Assembly (NCBI RefSeq): GCF_035046505.1
Contig: NC_089821.1
Location: forward strand, 39,985,348-40,049,347
Direction of reading: 5' to 3'
DNA length: 64,000 bases
Source: Tiliqua scincoides
Taxonomy: Eukaryota > Chordata > Lepidosauria > Squamata > Scincidae
Shown: piece by piece, positions 12,062 through 24,682 of the stretch
Position numbering within the stretch: position 1 is the stretch's first letter
How the letters are laid out: the number at the start of each line of letters is the position of its first letter
Notes under the pieces: model-generated
The model's input: the letters and a program-made list of their open reading frames with translations, nothing else
The model's database searches: none
What the model was told of the DNA's origin: nothing
Position numbers and translations under genes: made by a program

Positions 12062-12570
12062 CAGGGTGGTTATCATCAGCCATCAGGACATTGTGTCCTA
12101 TTAGCTGCTCCCAACCCCAAACTACTGTAACCTACCCAGCAGAGGAACAGATAGCCAATTACTCACTAATTTACCAAAGGGGAAATCCTTTGCGTCCTAT
12201 ATTTGATTTTTGAATCTATTAACCTTAAATGTGATCTGTCAGTAGTTTAGCACCTTTAAGACAGAATTGACTTCAGTAGGAGAGAAACAGCATCTGTGGG
12301 ATGAGGTCACACTTCCTCCCAGCTGTGGGTCTGTCTGTTCACCTACATCCCTCATGCTGAGGATGGAGAAAGAGGGGGAGTAATGTCTTGAGTAACATTT
12401 TTGCTTTGCTTCTTTCCTCTCACCCACACATCCTAATACAACCACACAATACACTCTAACCTTCTCTGCATAGTGCCTAGCTGAGTAAGGTGATGGAAAA
12501 CTGATTGCTCTTTTGGGTTAAAGAACTAGGAAGGCTTGCTTTAATGAAAACAGAAAAATAGATTTATTTA

Positions 12571-13087
12571 GGGCGCAATCCTAACCCACGCTGGAGCAGG
12601 CAAGCCAGGAGGCTTGCGCTGCATCCAATGCAGGATTGCAGCAAGCAGCGGCTCAGCCACGGGCAAGCTCTTGGGTGGGTAAGGGCTGCATGCCCCTATG
12701 AGTCTCCTTGGAGGTGGCGCAAGTCCGAGGAGAGCAAGCCGCTCCGCTCGCCCTGGGGATGGGGGTTGGGATCCGGCACAACCACCAGGTCCCAGCCCCG
12801 CCCCCGGCTCCCCACACACCTGCTCCTGGGCTCACCCTCCCCCCACCCAGTAATGCCCCCTCCTCACGCCCCCCACGCCTACATTTGCTGCTTATGTTGG
12901 CACGCTTGCGCCGACACAAGTGGCGGTGTGGGAGCTGCGGCAGAGGCTTCTGCTTCCACCCGCGCATCGGCGCATCTGAATGCACTGATGTAGCTCCTGC
13001 CTAAGGAGGTGCAAATGTGCTTTACGGCACGTTTGCAACCCTCCAGGGCCACTGATACCGGCATAACTGCAGGTTAGAATGGCGCCC
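12571..13087. mobile_element. P3 GC-rich palindromic MITE
   Basis: 517 bp, ends GGGCGCAATCCTAACCC / GCAGGTTAGAATGGCGCCC, TTA on both sides (12568-12570 and 13088-13090). Very GC- and CpG-rich against an AT-rich background. Keeps the GTGCTTTACGGCACGTTTGC motif near its right end. Several overlapping open frames are a consequence of composition. Confidence 0.8.
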
Positions 13088-13260
13088 TTAGAAATTTAAG
13101 AAATGGAATGAGGGAGAAAGCAGACAGTCTAATTCTATACTTGAGATCAAGAGGCAAAGTTTAAAATAAAATTCAAAATAGATTCTAATTAAAACTTTTC
13201 CTGACAGAAAGGAATCCACTTTTAATCAGTATCCTCTTTGCACAAAAAAGATTTTCTTAG

Positions 13261-13692
13261 GAAGTAATGCAGTCCTATCAGGACAGCATCACAACTTCCA
13301 TCATGGTTTGTCTGGCATCTTGCAACATACAATGTGAATTTCACACTTAACACAGCTGGGTAGAGGCCCCCTGGCACTGGTGTTCCTGGAGGGGAGCAAA
13401 ACACTAAGTTTTTTTGGGCACCTGGCTGCTGGTGTACAGTGGTCCTTCCTCCTCATCTTCAGAGCCAGTCGCGACTGCAGTACATCCAAGTTCCGCCCTC
13501 CCCAAATCTCTGCACCAGCCTCCTCAGGCCGGTGCAAACTTACTGTCCCAAGGGTAGCATGGAGGCTGAATTTGGCCTCCTTGGGCCTGCACGCGTCCTC
13601 ACGCCAGCCCAGCAAACTTTTGCGACAGTTCTGGACTGGGCTGGTGCAAGGAACTTGTGCCGGCTCAAAGAGCACTTTAGATTGCACTCTTT
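13261..13692. mobile_element. P3-type MITE, diverged
   Basis: Begins GAAGTAATGCAGTCCTATC and ends TTTAGATTGCACTCTTT, which are imperfect inverted repeats. GC-rich interior with GGCCTCCTTGGGCCTG. Long frames here on both strands lack any recognisable domain. Confidence 0.5.
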
Positions 13693-15537
13693 ATTAACTA
13701 TATTAAGGACTGGTGGACTTAAGGTAGTGGGCAATTTAAGGTAAATTTGTTTACCTGTTTGTTTGTTTGTTTGTTTAAAGAGACACCCTGCCCTGCCCAC
13801 TTGACATAGTGGCAGAATGGTGCAATAATCTTACATCAGGCATTTGTGGAAAACATTATCTGAATGGTAATTTAATCTGTAGGCAATTGGTGTAGGAGAA
13901 ATCAAGAAAAGCATATTTTACGTAATAGAAACCATACAACTAGTTAGAGAAAAATACACATATGACCCAAGGTTCAGGGCTTGCTCATGAATCCAATTTC
14001 TTTCAGAGCAGCACAGGAAGGAACCCTCTTATTGAGCTCTAGGGATATCAATGAATTACAAAGTGGTCCTTAGATGCAGAGTGCCGAAGTGAACTTAAGA
14101 GGTGAAAATTTTGCCTGAATACAGCCTATTGTTGTACCTAAGGGAAACTGTTCATGTAGATATTGCACTGGCGAACCCTTATTCCATTGAAAGTATTTGC
14201 CTGATCTTACTTACTGGGAACTGCATTCCCAAACATCCAAGTGCTCTGGCTTATCTTGCTCCTTGTTTTGTCTTGCTTAACAACCTCTTGGGTGTGATGC
14301 TACTTCCTATAGCCCACTCACATGTGTTCTGACTTACGCATTGTGAAACCTGCTCTGATTTGTATTCATTCCAAGAGGCAATGAAGATGCATGATCCCAT
14401 TTTTTAGCAGAATATTAGAATTGTTAACACAAGGAAAAGAGAGCTTTGACCTGACATTTTGGTGGCTGATAATTTTTATTTTCCTTTTTCAGAAAAGGTT
14501 ATGTTTCTGTAGCTCCATCTGCTCAGTTCCATTTGATTTGCAAGTGATCTGAAGCCTGAAGAATGGGAGGCCTTAAATGGCTGATAACAGGAATCCAGAA
14601 TAATTTGTATCAGTTATAATATTGCAAAGCATTTGAGTCAATAAGCTTCCACATAAATGATAAATAAAACAATGTAATGTAATAAACTATCGTTTGGGTC
14701 TCACATCAAGCAAATAGTGGAGGAAATCAAAGAGAGTAACTTTTATTTTAGCATACACCAACTCTGCTTCCTGTTATTTTTCCCATAGCTCAAACCATTT
14801 ACTGGTATTTATGCAAGACACAGATTTCATTTTCAACCTTCAGGGATCATCTTATAGGAGTTCATTGAGGCAGCATAATAAAAGCCTCTTAATGGAATTG
14901 TGTGCAGAAGCAACAAGCTGCTTCAAATAATGAACTTTCTGTTCTCAGAAAGTAATCTACAATAACTAACTAATGAATGTGAATAATAGAGCATCATCTG
15001 GGAAGGGGTGTGGGGCACTGGATATTAAATCATGGAGATCTCTTGCCTTAGATTTTTTTAAAAATCTATCAGCATTATGGGTTGAGCAGGGGTGCATCTT
15101 GAAAAATCAGGGTACAGCCACAGGGCTACTTTTTGGTGATATTTTACTTTATGACTGCAAACTGTTTTAGAAGTAGTGTGCAATTAGTACTTCCTTCCTT
15201 TTTAAAAAAACACACAAAAACTTTAACTGTTTTAACTGTAATTAGCAGTTGTTGGAGGAATCAAATCCAAATCAGGACCAAATCAGGAATAAAGGATTGT
15301 AACTCTTTTCTCTCCCCCTCCCCTGTATGTGACATCTTTTTTACAATTGTTTCCAATGAAAATAAAAAAAATATTTTTCAAATTTGGGCTGATGGTGTTC
15401 TCAGGGAATTACTTCCATTACATTAGAAATTAAAGTCTCTAATGTGGAACCTCTTCCTTGAATGAGTGGCTGCTGGTTGTAATTAGTAATGAGTGGCTCA
15501 TGGTGAAGGAGATGCACTCTGTGTATGCTCAAACCCG
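13693..15537. other. Intergenic, no gene recognised
   Basis: Contains a short (GTTT)n run near 13755-13780. Otherwise AT-rich, with no exon or repeat that I can name. Confidence 0.5.
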
Positions 15538-15538
15538 C

Positions 15539-15627
<89 letters not shown>
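15538..15627 (+). repeat. Compound microsatellite (TAT)n-(GCA)n
   Basis: About 16 TAT/ATT units pass directly into about 14 GCA units. Frames reading poly-Leu, poly-Ala, poly-Ile and poly-Asn here are artefacts of the repeat. Confidence 0.97.
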
Positions 15628-15630
<3 letters not shown>

Positions 15631-16502
15631 AACAATGGACACACAGTTTGGAATTTTGAAGCATTTTGGATTTTGGATAAGGGATACTCAACCTGGACTA
15701 TATTTTTGAACAACAATAAAAAGCTGCTGTATTTAAAACAAAAGAAAGAAACCTCTGAAACATAGTGACGAAAGGATTATCTGATTTGTCTCTCTTGGAA
15801 CACAGCCTATTAATTAGGGAAGGAGCTTGACTTCAATGGGTTAGAAAAATCAGAAAGTCTCCTCTGTAGGAATGGATGATTCCCAGTCCATATTCCATTG
15901 ACACACATCCCTCAGGAGATGCTGGTTCAGGTTCCGTAACTAAACATTTTTGAACTCAACAGCCCCATTGCACAAGATCACATTACTGGGACTGGGACTG
16001 GGACCGAGGAAGAGCTGCTAAAACTCTGTATTTTTCAGGTTAAAAAGCCTTACCCTTGAAAAAAAAAAGGAAGTGAATCTTGTAAATGGCTGTACCATGA
16101 AGTTATGTCTGCCCAGGGAATGTTAACATTTACAACTCAGTGTTTGAGAGAAAAAATACATACTTTTAACTGTAATCAGGTGTGTTATCATTTTCAGTTA
16201 CTCTTTCCTTTCCCCCCTTCCTTGTTACTTGAAGTGAAGGAAGGATAGGGGACTTTTGGGTACTTGCAATGTTGGATTAGTAATATGTTGCATTAGTTTG
16301 GGTTAACAGTAACTGTTAAGTATGTACTTGTATGAACTTAACTGGAGTCAGTGATGGAAGAAGACTGTGGCATGCCTCTCTCCTTCTCCAAATTGCTATT
16401 TGTCACTACTAGAACTTAATTTTGTTCTTATTTTATAGAACTAGAACAGAGATTAAAAATTGCACAGCATCTCTTCTTTCCAAACACAGTCTACTGTGTA
16501 TT
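15628..16502. other. Intergenic, no feature recognised
   Basis: AT-rich sequence between the compound microsatellite and the SINE remnant; nothing recognisable. Confidence 0.45.
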
Positions 16503-16690
16503 GGTCCAAATCCCAATGAAATTGCTGTGGTGTGGTGCTTAGAGCATTAGAATAAAGAGAACCAAGTTTAAATTTCCACTCTGCCATAAAGCTCACTGGG
16601 TGACCATGGATTAATCACTATCTCTGAGCCTTTCAACCAGGTAAGATAAAGGGATGCGGGGAAGAACACTATGCTACTCTATGAAAGAAG
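16503..16690 (+). mobile_element. tRNA-related SINE remnant (MIR-like squamate type)
   Basis: GTGGTGTGGTGCTTAGAGCA is tRNA A-box-like and AGTTTAAATTTCCACTCTGC a degraded B box. GAAACTCACTGGGTGACC-like and ATCTCTGAGCC motifs follow in the usual order of a common squamate MIR-like SINE. Strongly diverged. Confidence 0.6.
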
Positions 16691-16860
16691 AGTGAAAAAA
16701 CTGTATTAAAAATGCTTCTTTTGTGCTTCAACAGTTTCAAACATTTGCAATGTCTAAATGGAAACATAGCTCTTCCTATGTGGGGTTGGTTAATCCTTTG
16801 TATATAGAGTGCTGTAAGGCATTATGGGATGACATACCATCTTTTGATCAAGAAACTGTA

Positions 16861-17510
16861 CGGATTGAGTCTCATTCGCGAGGGTTCTGTTCCTAGAACT
16901 CACATGGATGGCAAAAATTGCATTAAAGCAAATACATTTAAAAAACAAAGTCCCTTTGCTAGGTGATTTAAAAACAACGTTGCTGACCTTTGTGATGTAA
17001 GACAGAGTCATTAGGCAGCCAATCCATCAATCAGTCTCTGTCCAGGTGCTTAGAAAAGCTTCACTCTGAGCCAGTAACCCCTCCTTTCACCCAGAGCAAA
17101 GTGGTTATCTTTCTTTCACATGCTCAGGGGGAAGGGAGGGTTCTAAGTGCCTGGAGAGAAAATGATTGATGAATTGTCAGCACCCTCTCTAACATTAATA
17201 ATAATAACCCTCTCAGGCTATTGTTACTGTTTTCCTTTAATTTAAAAGGCTCTTATCATAGCGTTAAGATAAAAAAATCCATGGATTTTTCCACAGGTGA
17301 AAAATCCATGGATAATTGGGTTATACCTGTAATCACTTGCATGACTGTCTCTCTACAACAGTAAGAAAAGCATTTTTTAAAACTGTGATTTTAAAGGGAT
17401 GAATTTTCCCCCTTCTCCAGGGATCAGCATATTCCTTCTCATTTGCAGTGGCCGTTCACGTTGAGTCAAATCCGTGTATAAAAAATCTGTGTATAACGAG
17501 GTTGGACCTG
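16861..17510. mobile_element. Tigger-like (Tc1/mariner superfamily) non-autonomous transposon
   Basis: Flanked by TA (16859-16860 and 17511-17512). The right end, read inward, is CAGGTCCAACCTCGTTATAC, typical of Tigger/pogo ends. The left end CGGATTGAGTCTCATTCGCG is a diverged partner. It contains a hairpin CCATGGATTTTTC / GAAAAATCCATGG at about 17280-17313. 650 bp, no transposase. Confidence 0.75.
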
Positions 17511-17519
17511 TATACTAAC

Positions 17520-17803
17520 AGCCCAGTCCTATTCTCTCCCCCCCCCCGCCAATCAGCAATGCCACAATGGCTACCACTGCATCCTGCAAGGCGGGGGGGG
17601 GGAGTTGTGGAGGTCTACCCTGGGTAAGGGAACATTTGCTCTCTTACCCAAGGGAAACCCTCTGTAGTGTGGAGGAGTCTGCTTGGATCTGTGCTAGCAA
17701 ATTAGCTGGTGCAGGTCCACGTGGTGCTTGTATGTTTTACGAATCCTGTAAGGCAGTTAGCACTGATGGAATAATTGTTCTGCCAGCAGGGCAGCCCAAT
17801 AGG
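17520..17803. mobile_element. P2-type MITE, partial
   Basis: Begins CAGCCCAGTCCTATTCTC after the Tigger-like element and keeps TGCATCCTGCAAGG, CTACCCTGGGTAAGGGAACA and TCTTACCC. The right end (GCAGCCCAATAGGATTG) is rearranged or inverted. Contains poly-C and poly-G runs. Confidence 0.55.
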
Positions 17804-18373
17804 ATTGAAGTACTCTACTTATGTACCAGTTAGGTGTAAGAGGACTGTATGGAAGTTTTAACATATGGAAATCAAAACAATGTGTTCTTGCTGGCCTAGG
17901 GATATTGCGCCTACACGAAAACACCATCAAAGGACGTACTGCATCTATGCAAAAATGCTAATGCAGCCATATGTAGCTCAGATGTCCAGGGAGTAGCTCA
18001 GGGAGTCAGTGTATATTCCTAGGATTGTCAACTTGCCTGACCTGCTCCTGTTGCTTTCACAGCACCTTTGCATACAGAGTCAGCAGGATCATTATCACCT
18101 GCTGATTCCTGCCTATCAGGTTGCTGTTAAAGGCACATAGCACAGAAGCTCATGAAACAAGTTGACAGCTCTGTACTCTCTCTACATCCATTGTCCATTC
18201 TGTCCGCATCCCTTTGATCCTACAGGATAGCTTTTAGATAAGATTTCCTATGAGCATACAGCTGTGCCTACCTTTGTTTTCTTGAGTTGGTGTATACTGC
18301 TGACTTAACATTCAACACTGTCATCTGTAATGGGGTAAATGATGAGAACTGATTTCTAACTTCAGGAGCTAAT

Positions 18374-18732
18374 TAACTGCGCTATCCAGAATTGCACTGA
18401 GCCAGTGTAAGCCCAGGAGTGTTGCAAATGTGCCAAAAGGCATGCCTGTGATAACTCTAGAGTTGGGGAGGCTGGTGCAAGGACCTACTCCACTGAATCC
18501 TGAACTCCCTGTCGGGATGGAAGGCCTGACATGAAGGCTTTAGTGTCTGTGACAGAAAATAGCTGACACAGATGTGAGGAAACCCATTGCCAGGGCTGGG
18601 GTTTTCCTCCGGGGAAGGGGATGAAAATCCCCCTGAGGAGGCACTTGGTGGCTTCCTGGTGTCCACTGGATACAGCGGTACCTGTTTTGACACCGCTGCT
18701 CTAGTGGACGCCAAGAAGCTTAGGATTGGGCT
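18374..18732. mobile_element. P3-type MITE, diverged
   Basis: Left part GTTGCAAATGTGCCAAAAGG and right end AGCTTAGGATTGGGCTG fit the P3 class. The left terminus (GCGCTATCCAGAATTGCAC) is degraded. Confidence 0.5.
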
Positions 18733-19539
18733 GTCATACGCTATAATATTGATAAATTCATTTTAGGCACTCTGGTAAAATTCCTTTTGTTTTAGGATCC
18801 AACATATTATGGTGCATACAGATGTACAAGAGCCAGTGCATTTTTTTCTGCTATGGGTGACTTCTGCTTCTCCCTGCTTTTGCTCCTTTAATGACATACC
18901 GTACTTACCCAGTTGTGAATCTATTGTTGATTTTTACCTTTTGGTCCATTTTTCCCCCAGGTGTCTGTCATATTTATCCTGCTAGATGTTTATTTAGGGC
19001 GCTTTTTTTTTTAAAGTCAAGCAGAGTTATTTTAAGCATGAAACCTTGCGTGTGTGTGTATGCGTGACTTTGCAAAAGTCAGGCCAGCCAGTCAGCACTC
19101 CGCATAACAAGTTGAGAAGAAGGAAGGTGACACTGTGATTGTTCCAAAAGCCAGTCATTCATTTCTCTGCATAGCTGACTTGTGCTGCAAATAAAACATT
19201 GCAAAGTACTGGGTCAGTTTTGAGTTCCCCAGAACTCTTCTCCAAGACAGATGTTCAGTCAAAAAAAAAAATGGTCAATCAATCCACAGTAGATTCAACA
19301 TTGTAGCCTTAGAAACACATAGATGTAGGATTGGTATACACAGTTTGTATGTTGAATCTGTTGTGAATCTGTGCCCAACCCTTTGTGGTTAGAGAAACAG
19401 CAAAGAACCCATATATTCTGATTAGTCCTAGGGGCAGATCTGAACTATTACTTGCTTTACATTTTCAAAGGAAGACCATCCCAGTAGTTTTTGGTGCAAT
19501 GGAAATTCTGTTTGCACTCAGCCCAGTCTCACTAATTTA

Positions 19540-20017
19540 GGCTGTAATCCTATCCACACCAACCATGTAACTGACTAGCATGCTGTCCTGGGCACGCTGG
19601 TGAGCCTGCCACCCCCTCCAACCTGGAGGTATTTGTGGGGACATGACAACATCACCTCAATTACTTTTGGTGTGGTTAGAGTGAAGTTGTTCATTCTGAA
19701 AAAGCGGCCGCCTTTGCTCTAACTGACTACAGCTGAGAAAGGCTGCGGTGGTGGGCAGGGGAGCCTGCCTGCCCCAACCCCCTTTCTTGACGCAGTCATG
19801 CATCACTTGGAGCAAGTCTGGCTGCTTCTGCAGGCAACCTCATTCCAAGTGGCTTGGCTGCATGTGGGGGGGGGGGCAGGATCAACCCTGGAAGAGTGCT
19901 GCCTAGGGTTCTGTGACCCCCCCCCCAGCTACACAACTGATCCACACTTTCCTGAGAGCAAGCCTCATTGAATACAATGGGGCTTATTTTTGAGTAGACA
20001 TTCATAGGATTGTGCTG
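19540..20017. mobile_element. P1 short palindromic MITE split by a 380-bp insert
   Basis: Left GGCTGTAATCCTATCCACAC and right TTTCCTGAGAGCAAGCCTC ... CATAGGATTGTGCTG, TTA on both sides (19537-19539 and 20018-20020). With the insert and one duplication copy removed it is about 90 bp, the normal P1 length. Confidence 0.85.
19560..19939. mobile_element. 380-bp hAT-like element inserted in a P1 MITE
   Basis: Flanked by perfect 8-bp repeats ATCCACAC (19552-19559 and 19940-19947). Ends CAACCATGTAACTGAC and CCAGCTACACAACTG are imperfect inverted repeats (about 10 of 15). No open frame of note. It has poly-G and poly-C runs near both ends of its right part. The family is not represented elsewhere in the window. 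Confidence 0.82.
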
Positions 20018-22046
20018 TTAATCCAGGTGACAGAAAACAGAACTGACATCTCTAAAGTTTGTAGTCTAAACAAAAGCAGCCTGTTTTTCATTGATTTTAT
20101 CTAGGATTCTTGTCAAATAAATGATTCTATAATAAACAAAGTTCATAATATTATGATACTATAATAAAATCTTCCAGGCCAAAGTGAGGATATCTTTTTA
20201 TTGGAAGCACTCCACTTAGTACATTGTGTTCTGCAGGCATGCAAATAGCGCTGGAACACCTGCTGGCCATTAGAATGAAGGCACAAAACAGGCTTCTTAT
20301 GTTTGAGGCAAGCCTGGCCATGTTGAGAAGAAAAGGATGGGGTCTTTGCCAAAGTCTGTGTATGTTTTTTACCACAGTCATGCTGTGTACACCCTTGCCT
20401 TGAAAGCATGCATAATGTGAGGACCTGAGGCTAGGTCTACCAAAATGAATGTGTCCCAATCACTGTTTTAGATCAGAAGAAAGAAGAACTTAATTCCTCA
20501 TAGAAGCTTGCCCTGAGTCCTATAAAGGGAGGCTTTGTATTTTGTATTCTTTACCATTTACTCCACCTAACACTGTTTCTGTCTCAAGGGTGTGATCCAA
20601 AATGAATTGATATAAGAATATGTATTTTTAAAGCCAAAACATTTGGCTCCTGATCAGAGAATATGCCTGCACTAAGAGAAGGGACCCGATTAAAATGGCT
20701 TTTTAAGAAGAGGGACAAAAAGACACTTTTATACCTGACCTTCTGCAAAGTCATCAGTAGGCCAAATATTGCAATGTTTCTTTTTCTTGCCTTATGCATC
20801 AACACTTGATTTGGCCACTGAAGAGTGGCTCTGTTGTATTCAAATTGGGTCGAGAAGACACAATTCATAACTAGCCTGGATTGAAGAACAGATTAATTAC
20901 AAATGAAGCATGGACTAACTCCATAGATACAAACCATGAATTAAGAAGACGGGAAGGGAAGGAAGGAAGGAACTGCATTACAATGCTTAATTTTGCCTGG
21001 ATCTTCTAATGTGATATCGTAGGGAGAGAGAGCATGAGAGAAATAAAGGACGCAATTGCTAGTATAATTGGCTTGGAGTCTTAAAGCGAGGCAATGAAGG
21101 AAAGCATACAAACAAACCAGTTTTGAAAGAACTACCAATATGTTATGGAACTTACCCAAAACTTTAATGAAAAGTTGTTGCAAAATTTGGAGACTCCAAA
21201 TTTTTAGTACTATAAGGTGAAGTGATGAAATTCCAGTACATCTCCAATGTACAAAAATACTGTATCAAAAGCTTTGGTGATCCTGCTTTGATTTAAATTT
21301 ACCAAAGAATAAGATGAATCGTATTTACTAGAATTCCGTGACACTGGACTAAATGGAACATTGCTCTGTGAAACTGTATTTAAGAATGAAGTGTAAAAAA
21401 CATAACTGAGGTCACAATTTCATTTAACTTTCTTGAATAATAGAATGGCAGTTTGTTTTTTTTAAACAGTGCTTTATGTGAGCTTAGAAATGGTGATATC
21501 ATAATTGTTCTACAAAAAAGGCTGGAACCAATGACAGATTGCTTAATACATGGCAGAGGCAGCCCCCTTCCCAACTTTCACTGCACCTCCAAAATAAACA
21601 AGAAAATCAGGTGGACAAAAAGAGGCAAGGAAGATTCATGAGCAGCTAGGGAGAAACCTTGTCTTACACACACAGTAATAGTCTTCCAAAACAAAACAAA
21701 ACAGAATTATTTTCTCAGCTGAAAGAGTAATTCCATCATCACTTCCTCTTTCTCATCCCATGTGAAAATGGAAGCTTTCCCTAGAGATTCCTGTTTCAAA
21801 GTAGGGGTCTCTTGGGGGGGGGGGAAGCTCCCATTTGCAGATGGGGTCACCTGGAAGAATCCCCTGACAATGCCAAAGTACCAGTAAGTCTCACTGAACT
21901 GTAAGTGAGGCAGGGGGCCTAACCAGGTAGTTGGGGGTCACAGAGGGCATTTTGTCAAGCCCCCCCTCCCCCCCCAGAATGGAGCCAGACCTGTGCTTTG
22001 AGCTTGCTACACAGGTTGCTTAACCATTGTTTCAACTGTGGTGTTA
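20018..22046. other. Intergenic, no gene recognised
   Basis: Several frames of 60-100 codons on the minus strand lack domains and homology that I recognise. No RNA gene seen. Confidence 0.5.
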
Positions 22047-22595
22047 GAGCCCAATCCTGAGGTCCACAGCACGGCTCCACGCTGTGGACCTCAGTCGCAA
22101 ACGTGCCATGAGGCACGTTTGCGGGGCTCACCGCCAGGCTCCTGCCAGAGCTAGCCCTGCTCCGGCCAAGCGGTTGCCTGGATTCCATGGCTCGGCGGTC
22201 TCCTGGACCACCAGGCTGTGGAACGGGAGGTGGGGGTGTGGCCGGGGGCGTGGGGGAGGCTTCCGGGGAGGGGGGGAGGCATGGCCGGGGGCAGGTGGGA
22301 GGCGTGTCGGGGGGAGGGAGCGAGGCAGATCCACGGAGCCAAGCTCCGCAGGATCCAAGGCGCTCGTGCAGGGCTGTGCACCCTATGCGAGCGCCTTTAC
22401 TTTAACGCTGACCTTTCGGTCGACACTAAAGTGAATAGCTCCATTGCAGGACTGATTCCCTTACTCGGGGGAAGGGGACAAACGTCCCCTTCTCTCGAGG
22501 AGCCTCCTGCGGTAGCACAGGAGGCGCAGGATCTGGTGGCAGCCCTCCACAGAGCCACTGGACCTGGGCACTGCGGGCAGCTCAGGATTGGGCTG
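22047..22595. mobile_element. P3 GC-rich palindromic MITE
   Basis: Begins GAGCCCAATCCTGAGGTCC after TTA and ends CTCAGGATTGGGCTG. An inner arm GTCGCAAACGTGCCATGAGG is shared with the 29311 copy, as is TTTACTTTAACG / GACACTAAAGTGAATAGC. It looks like a CpG island. Its 147-codon and shorter frames are not supported as genes. Confidence 0.8.
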
Positions 22596-23286
22596 CCTGT
22601 TTGTAATCCAGACACATGTGCAGATGGTTGGGCATTTGAATACTTGCATCCCTGCTTGTGATTTTTCAGTACTTCCTCTGTTTAAAGTGTCGAAGCCGTG
22701 CAGTACTGGGCCCTCTTGTTATTGATTGAAAATGTCTATTAAACAATTGTAACACTACTTTTAGAAATATAAAGAAAGGTTTCAAGTGCTGCTGAACAAG
22801 GATTCATTTTGTAGCAATCATTTTGTTTACACACCTGATAGCCTTTTAATGCAAACAATTTGGGCAATGCTGTAACCTTGTTATGGTGTGCTGGCTCATC
22901 CCACCCTCCCAATAATCAACATTTGTTTATGACTGTCTCTCTACACAGTATCCCTCCTCCACCTGATTCCCAAGTCAATTTGTTTCTCATTTGAACTTTG
23001 GTTGCCTGCAGGATAGTGTCAGAAGCAATCTGGGCAGAAACAAGATTTGCTTTATGCTTTGCATATAAGATCATTTCTGTCAAACAGTCTGCATGGGAAC
23101 CTTGATGCAGTACCAAGAGGGAGGTATGAATAAAAAGGCATTTCAGTATGCAGATCCTGTGCCACCATTTGTCTCAGTTGTAATCTGATCACTACAACAT
23201 GTGCAAGGACTCATAGGGGAGCAACAGGCAAATGTCCTAGAGGACTGCAGTTAGTGGGATCATCTGCTAGCACTTGATGTAGAAGG

Positions 23287-23455
23287 AGGCCTGCACAACT
23301 TCGACTCATCAAGCCAAATGCAGCCCACCAGCCATTTATGGTAGCTCACCAGGGGCTTAATAAACATCACTGCTGTCTGCTTTGCAGAAATAGGAAAGCT
23401 GTTAAGCACTTGGCAAGCCTTGGTGCATTGTTGTGGACTGCATTCAGCTTAGAAA
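23287..23455. mobile_element. MITE related to the 27523 copy, diverged
   Basis: GGCCTGCACAACTTCGACTC, ATCAAGCCAAATGCAGCCC and a mid AAATAGGAAAGCTG. The right inverted repeat is degraded (GGACTGCATTCAGCTT). Confidence 0.65.
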
Positions 23456-23761
23456 TGCTGTGCAGGTTTGCTTTAGATGTATGGTTCCATTACAGCATTG
23501 CTTGTATGTGAGTAGAGACATTCATAAGGGTCAGAAGTGAGGTTTGACACTAAGGCCTTTATTTTCTAGATCCTTTTCAGCAAAACCACAGCAACTGTAG
23601 CTGTCTTTCAGTAGATGTATGATCATGTGATTACATAACCTCAGGGGAGCATTAGGAATGTTTTCCCACCCTGTTTGGTATATGAATGACTATGAAGTAT
23701 ATGAAAAGACTGTTAATTTTTTACGCTACCCCCCCTCCATGACAATCAAGGATGACACTTA

Positions 23762-24280
23762 AGGCGCAATCCTATCCAACTCAGGATTAGTGGGTTCCAA
23801 ATAGCTACCGCTGCATCCTGTGCTGGAATTGAGCAGGTTGGAGGTCTTGGGGGAAGGGGACATTTGTCCCATTACTCCCAGTAATGCTCTAGCCTGCACA
23901 ATGGGATTTCTTGAGTCTGTGCCAGCTATTTTGCTATTTTGCTGGTTCAGACTCAAGAAGTCCTATATTGGGCTCTCAAGTCAGTTTCAGGGGATAGGAT
24001 TCAGTGGCGGAAGCCTCTACCAGTCCCATCCCCTCCTGCACCAGTTCCTCATCCCATTCCACCTTCTCTCCTCCTGCCCAGGAACACCTCTCCCATGCAA
24101 CCCTGCCACCCTCCCCATGTTCCTGTGTTGCTCGGAGCTTACCTTGGCTCCACTGGGGCTCCCATGGTGGCATCAATGGCCTTCTCGCCAGTGCTGCTTC
24201 CTCCTTCAATGGAGCAAACATGCCTTGCAGCACATTTGCGACACATAGTGCTAGCATTACGGCAGTGCAAGATTAGGCTG
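23762..24280. mobile_element. P2/P3-type palindromic MITE, long
   Basis: Begins GGCGCAATCCTATCCAAC after TTA and ends GTGCAAGATTAGGCTG. Near the left it keeps GGGGAAGGGGACATTTGTCC, and near the right GCAGCACATTTGCGACAC. Minus- and plus-strand open frames over it are by-products of its palindromic, GC-rich sequence. Confidence 0.7.
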
Positions 24281-24530
24281 CCCATGTGTCTCATTAAGTA
24301 AGCTCTAGTCTACAAAATTTATCCTCTAATAAAACTATAATATTTAAGGTGCTACAAGAATCTTGGTTGTTGAGGAGCCACAAGTTAGTCAAGCGCACAT
24401 AGCCTGTTGTCTCTTATAATCAATGGTTACTTAATGTTGGAAACATAGCTTGTTAAATGAGATTATCACAAGGCTTCCATAAAAACTATGATCTTGTTTG
24501 AGATAGTGAAATTATTGATTGAGAAACTTA

Positions 24531-24682
24531 CAACCCAGTCCTAACCAACTTCCCAGCACCTATGCAGCTGTGACAATGGGGAACAAGCTGCACTCCGGGG
24601 GGGGGGGGAATGTTTGTTCCCTTATCTTGGGGCTGCATTGTGGCTGCATCAGGACTGGAAAGTTGGTTAGGATTGGACTGGG
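24531..24682. mobile_element. P2 palindromic MITE
   Basis: Begins CAACCCAGTCCTAACCAAC after TTA and ends AAGTTGGTTAGGATTGG. The core GAATGTTTGTTCCCTTATC and a poly-G run are visible. Confidence 0.82.

Noticed and set aside
15401-15765. Poly-Leu, poly-Ala, poly-Ile and poly-Asn open frames
   Set aside because: They are translations of the TAT-GCA microsatellite in different frames.
22047-22661. GC-rich open frames (up to 147 codons) as exons with a CpG-island promoter
   Set aside because: The sequence is a P3 MITE with inverted terminal repeats, and a related copy lies at 29311.
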